Translations under genes and position numbers: made by a program
Part shown: in pieces, positions 61,832 through 64,000 of the stretch
Numbering within the stretch: the stretch's first letter is position 1
Layout: each line of letters starts with the position of its first letter
NCBI GenBank assembly: GCA_023437715.1
Contig: JAEZFK010000026.1
Span: 1 to 64,000, forward strand
DNA: 64,000 bases
Origin: Bacillota bacterium
Lineage (GTDB): Bacteria > Bacillota > Clostridia > Lachnospirales > Lachnospiraceae
Reading direction: 5' to 3'
The notes under the pieces: generated by a model
Database searches by the model: none
Seen by the model: only the letters and a program-made list of their open reading frames with translations
Told to the model about the DNA's origin: nothing

Positions 61832-62755
61832 TTGAAGGAGAAGGTATTTAAAAGGTTGTTTTTTAAGAATCAGACGGGAGACAGGATATTCGCTTTTTCA
61901 TTGCTGCTTCCGGCGATTATTACGACTGTAATATTTATATTGCTTCCGGTGGCGGACTCCATCTACAGAAGTTTTTTTGATTATAAGGTGAAGAATATTA
62001 TTTCAGGAAAACCGGGTATTTGGAATGATTTTGCCAACTATACGAAGCTGTTTTCCAACGGAAAGCTGGTTCCTTCCATGACCAATACTCTGGTATTTGT
62101 GTTTGGAGTGGTCATTGCCCAATTTGTTTTGGGCATGGCGCTGGCCCTGATTTTAAACAGCAATATAAGATTTTCGCGTTTTATACGAAGCATTATGATG
62201 ATTCCCTGGGTAGTGCCGACTCTGATATCAGGACTTATATGGCTTTGGATGTTCCAGCCCCAATACGGTTTGATGAAATATTTCGTCGGAATACTCAGCG
62301 GCGGAAGAGTGACAAGCTTTGCCATTTTAAACAATCCGGCTACAGCCATGCTGGGCGTATCGGTGGCTGCCTTATGGAAACAGATTCCTCTTGCGACCTT
62401 GCTTCTTCTGGCAGGTCTTGCCAATGTGCCGGAGGATATTTTAGAGGCGGCCAAAATTGACGGGGCAAACAGTGTTCAAAGGTTTTTTAACATTGTGCTC
62501 CCCTATATGAAGAGCGTAATCAAGGTTACTGTTTCCATGTCCATTATTGAGAACTTCAAGCAGTTCCCCTTATTCTGGACCATGACCGGAGGCGGGCCCA
62601 ATAACTCGACCACTACCATGGCTATTTTGAGCTACCGGGAAGCCTTTGTTTCCAATAACTTTGGCTCCGGCGCTGCAGTCACTACGGTATGGATGCTTCT
62701 GATGATTGCGGTGGTGTTTATTTATAACCGGATCTTCAAAGCAGATGACATGTAA
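61832..62755 (+). CDS. Sugar ABC transporter permease (MalF type)
   Basis: A permease of about 307 residues with some six helices and the coupling EAA loop EAAKIDGANSVQRFF. The most plausible start is TTG at 61832, about 10 bases after GAGGGGG; an ATG at 61808 has no ribosome site. It partners the next gene product. Confidence 0.88.
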   Translation: MKEKVFKRLFFKNQTGDRIFAFSLLLPAIITTVIFILLPVADSIYRSFFDYKVKNIISGKPGIWNDFANYTKLFSNGKLVPSMTNTLVFVFGVVIAQFVLGMALALILNSNIRFSRFIRSIMMIPWVVPTLISGLIWLWMFQPQYGLMKYFVGILSGGRVTSFAILNNPATAMLGVSVAALWKQIPLATLLLLAGLANVPEDILEAAKIDGANSVQRFFNIVLPYMKSVIKVTVSMSIIENFKQFPLFWTMTGGGPNNSTTTMAILSYREAFVSNNFGSGAAVTTVWMLLMIAVVFIYNRIFKADDM

Positions 62756-62769
62756 GGAGGAGACAGAAT

Positions 62770-63609
62770 ATGAAACGGAATCGTATCTTAGCCGGTATTT
62801 TAAAGCAGGTGGTTTTAATTCTCATCCTTCTGTTCCTGCTCTTTCCCCTGTTTTGGGTTTTGCTCACCTCCTTTAAAACCAACATGGAGGCCTATAAGTT
62901 TCCGCCCACCTTTTTAGTCAGGAACCCTACGGTTATGAGCTACATCAAATTATTTACCGTGGATAACGACTTTTTTACATATTATAAAAACAATTTTATT
63001 GTGGCGGGAAGCTCCGCCCTGATCACCACCTTTATGGCGATTATTTCCGGCTATGCCTTATCCAGGTTTCATTTTAAATGGAACCCATGGATTGTGGCGG
63101 CATTTACCTCCGCACAGATGTTTCCTGTGGTCAGCCGTTTGATTTCCCTTTATAAGATCCTGGGAGATGTGAAGCTGATCAACACCCACACCGGGCTGAT
63201 CCTGGCCGTTACGGCAGGCATGCTCCCCTTTACCATTATGCTGATGTCCAGCTTCTACGACGGGATTCCCAGAGAGCTGGAGGAAGCGGCCAAAGTGGAT
63301 GGAGCAGGCAGATTCGGGACCCTTTTCCGGGTGGTGGTGCCTCTTGTAAAGCCGGGTATGCTGGCGGTGGGGATCTATGCATTCCTGCTTTCCTGGGATG
63401 ATTATCTCCATGCGTCGACCCTGATTCAGACAGATTCCCTGCGGACGTTGTCGGCAGGCGTAGCACTCCGTTATCTGGGCGAGCTTTCCTATGACTGGTC
63501 CCTGATTAACACCATTTCCATTGTGGGAACCATTCCCATGGTAGTGATATTCTTCTTCTTCCAGAAATACATGGTCAAGGGTCTGGTTGCGGGTGCTGTA
63601 AAAGGATAA
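62770..63609 (+). CDS. Sugar ABC transporter permease (MalG type)
   Basis: A 279-residue permease with about six helices and the EAA loop EEAAKVDGAGRFGTLF. AAGGAGG precedes the ATG, 14 bases after the preceding gene. It completes the membrane channel of the LacI-controlled importer. Confidence 0.9.
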   Translation: MKRNRILAGILKQVVLILILLFLLFPLFWVLLTSFKTNMEAYKFPPTFLVRNPTVMSYIKLFTVDNDFFTYYKNNFIVAGSSALITTFMAIISGYALSRFHFKWNPWIVAAFTSAQMFPVVSRLISLYKILGDVKLINTHTGLILAVTAGMLPFTIMLMSSFYDGIPRELEEAAKVDGAGRFGTLFRVVVPLVKPGMLAVGIYAFLLSWDDYLHASTLIQTDSLRTLSAGVALRYLGELSYDWSLINTISIVGTIPMVVIFFFFQKYMVKGLVAGAVKG

Positions 63610-63625
63610 AAAAGGAGAAAAAATC

Positions 63626-64000
63626 ATGCTTGTTACGAATAGAGAGAATTTAATAAAGGCTGCAAAGTCAGGATATGCCATACCGGCTCTCAACACACAG
63701 GGCGGAAATTACGACATCATCTGGGCTGCCTGCCGGGCGGCGGAGGAAATGAAATCTCCTGTTATTCTGGCCCATTACGTATCCACAGGAGCCTATTCCG
63801 GCCACGACTGGTTTGTGGAGGTCTGCAAATGGTGTGCGGGCAAGGTATCGGTTCCGGTATCCATTCATCTGGATCACGGCGCTGATTTTGATATCTGCAT
63901 GGAGGCGCTGAAGCTGGGCTTCACCTCCCTGATGATTGACGGCTCTGAAAAATCCGTAGAGGAAAATGCGGCAATGACTAATGAGGTCTTAAAGGTGGCA
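63626..64000 (+). CDS. Class II fructose/tagatose-bisphosphate aldolase family (partial, runs off window)
   Basis: The first 125 codons of a class II aldolase. The zinc-site motif HLDHGADFD and the preceding YAIPALNTQGGN are characteristic of the FbaA/GatY/KbaY family, which cleaves ketose bisphosphates or related ketose phosphates to triose phosphates. AAAGGAG precedes the ATG, 16 bases after the permease gene, so it belongs to the importer operon. Substrate is unknown; with the FucI-like isomerase and PfkA-like kinase it outlines an isomerase-kinase-aldolase route. Confidence 0.88.
   Translation, partial: MLVTNRENLIKAAKSGYAIPALNTQGGNYDIIWAACRAAEEMKSPVILAHYVSTGAYSGHDWFVEVCKWCAGKVSVPVSIHLDHGADFDICMEALKLGFTSLMIDGSEKSVEENAAMTNEVLKVA

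Overview
The window looks like a chromosomal piece of a low-to-mid GC, anaerobic, endospore-forming Firmicute of the Lachnospiraceae (Clostridium cluster XIVa; a Lacrimispora/Hungatella/Enterocloster-like genome). The reasons are AGGAGG-type ribosome sites, frequent TTG/GTG starts, a fermentative pyruvate formate-lyase locus, spore-type cell-wall enzymes (CwlD, a GH18 hydrolase), a T-box leader, a gdpP-rplI-dnaB block and a run of carbohydrate ABC loci with AraC and LacI regulators. I see no rRNA, tRNA, CRISPR array, insertion sequence or prophage. The genus is an inference.

Layout. 0.2-2.8 kb: sugar-phosphate isomerase-like protein and a GH2 glycosidase, translationally coupled. 2.8-7.5 kb: a CsoR-type sensor and a CbiMQO nickel/cobalt importer (minus strand) and an esterase, framed by two copies of a small-RNA-like element that share promoter geometry, a GTTAG-N6-CTAAC operator at +1, a covarying hairpin and a terminator with the same loop. 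7.6-12.9 kb: topB, a leucine T-box with leuA, and an AraC regulator. 13.1-19.3 kb: LacI regulator, PhnD-C-E-E importer and cytoplasmic 5'-nucleotidase. 19.5-21.7 kb: amtB-glnK-receiver protein behind an ANTAR-type two-hairpin antiterminator. 21.8-26.7 kb: gdpP-rplI-dnaB and a MerR-like protein. 26.8-31.8 kb: a PuuD-like hydrolase, then a pyruvate formate-lyase operon in which the glycyl-radical domain is a separate gene and a second, radical-less relative of that domain lies between.

31.8-40.7 kb: alpha-galactoside locus (two AraC regulators, GH4, sugar ABC importer, GH36). 40.7-44.7 kb: a more AT-rich patch with an intact GNAT, a broken GNAT, an alpha/beta hydrolase whose nucleophile motif is altered, mecA and a complete type I toxin-antitoxin cassette too small for ordinary gene calling. 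44.7-47.6 kb: a Ser/Thr kinase fused to a MinD/CpaE-like domain, a second CpaE-like protein and two small proteins of unknown function. 47.6-51.6 kb: GH18 hydrolase, lipoprotein phosphoesterase, CwlD.

51.6-64 kb: two LacI regulons whose operators can be read directly. One (CAAACGTTTG) covers lacI/pfk-tpi-larA and probably tauE. The other (TATACAYACGAGTKTATA, three copies) covers a FucI-like isomerase, its own lacI and a sugar ABC importer followed by a class II aldolase that runs off the end. Together they outline a pathway for an unidentified sugar: import, aldose-ketose isomerisation, phosphorylation, aldol cleavage and triose isomerisation, with a LarA-type racemase and a TauE-type anion carrier. 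The strongest candidates for undescribed biology are the paired small RNAs, the three-gene split pyruvate formate-lyase, and the kinase/CpaE-like cluster.
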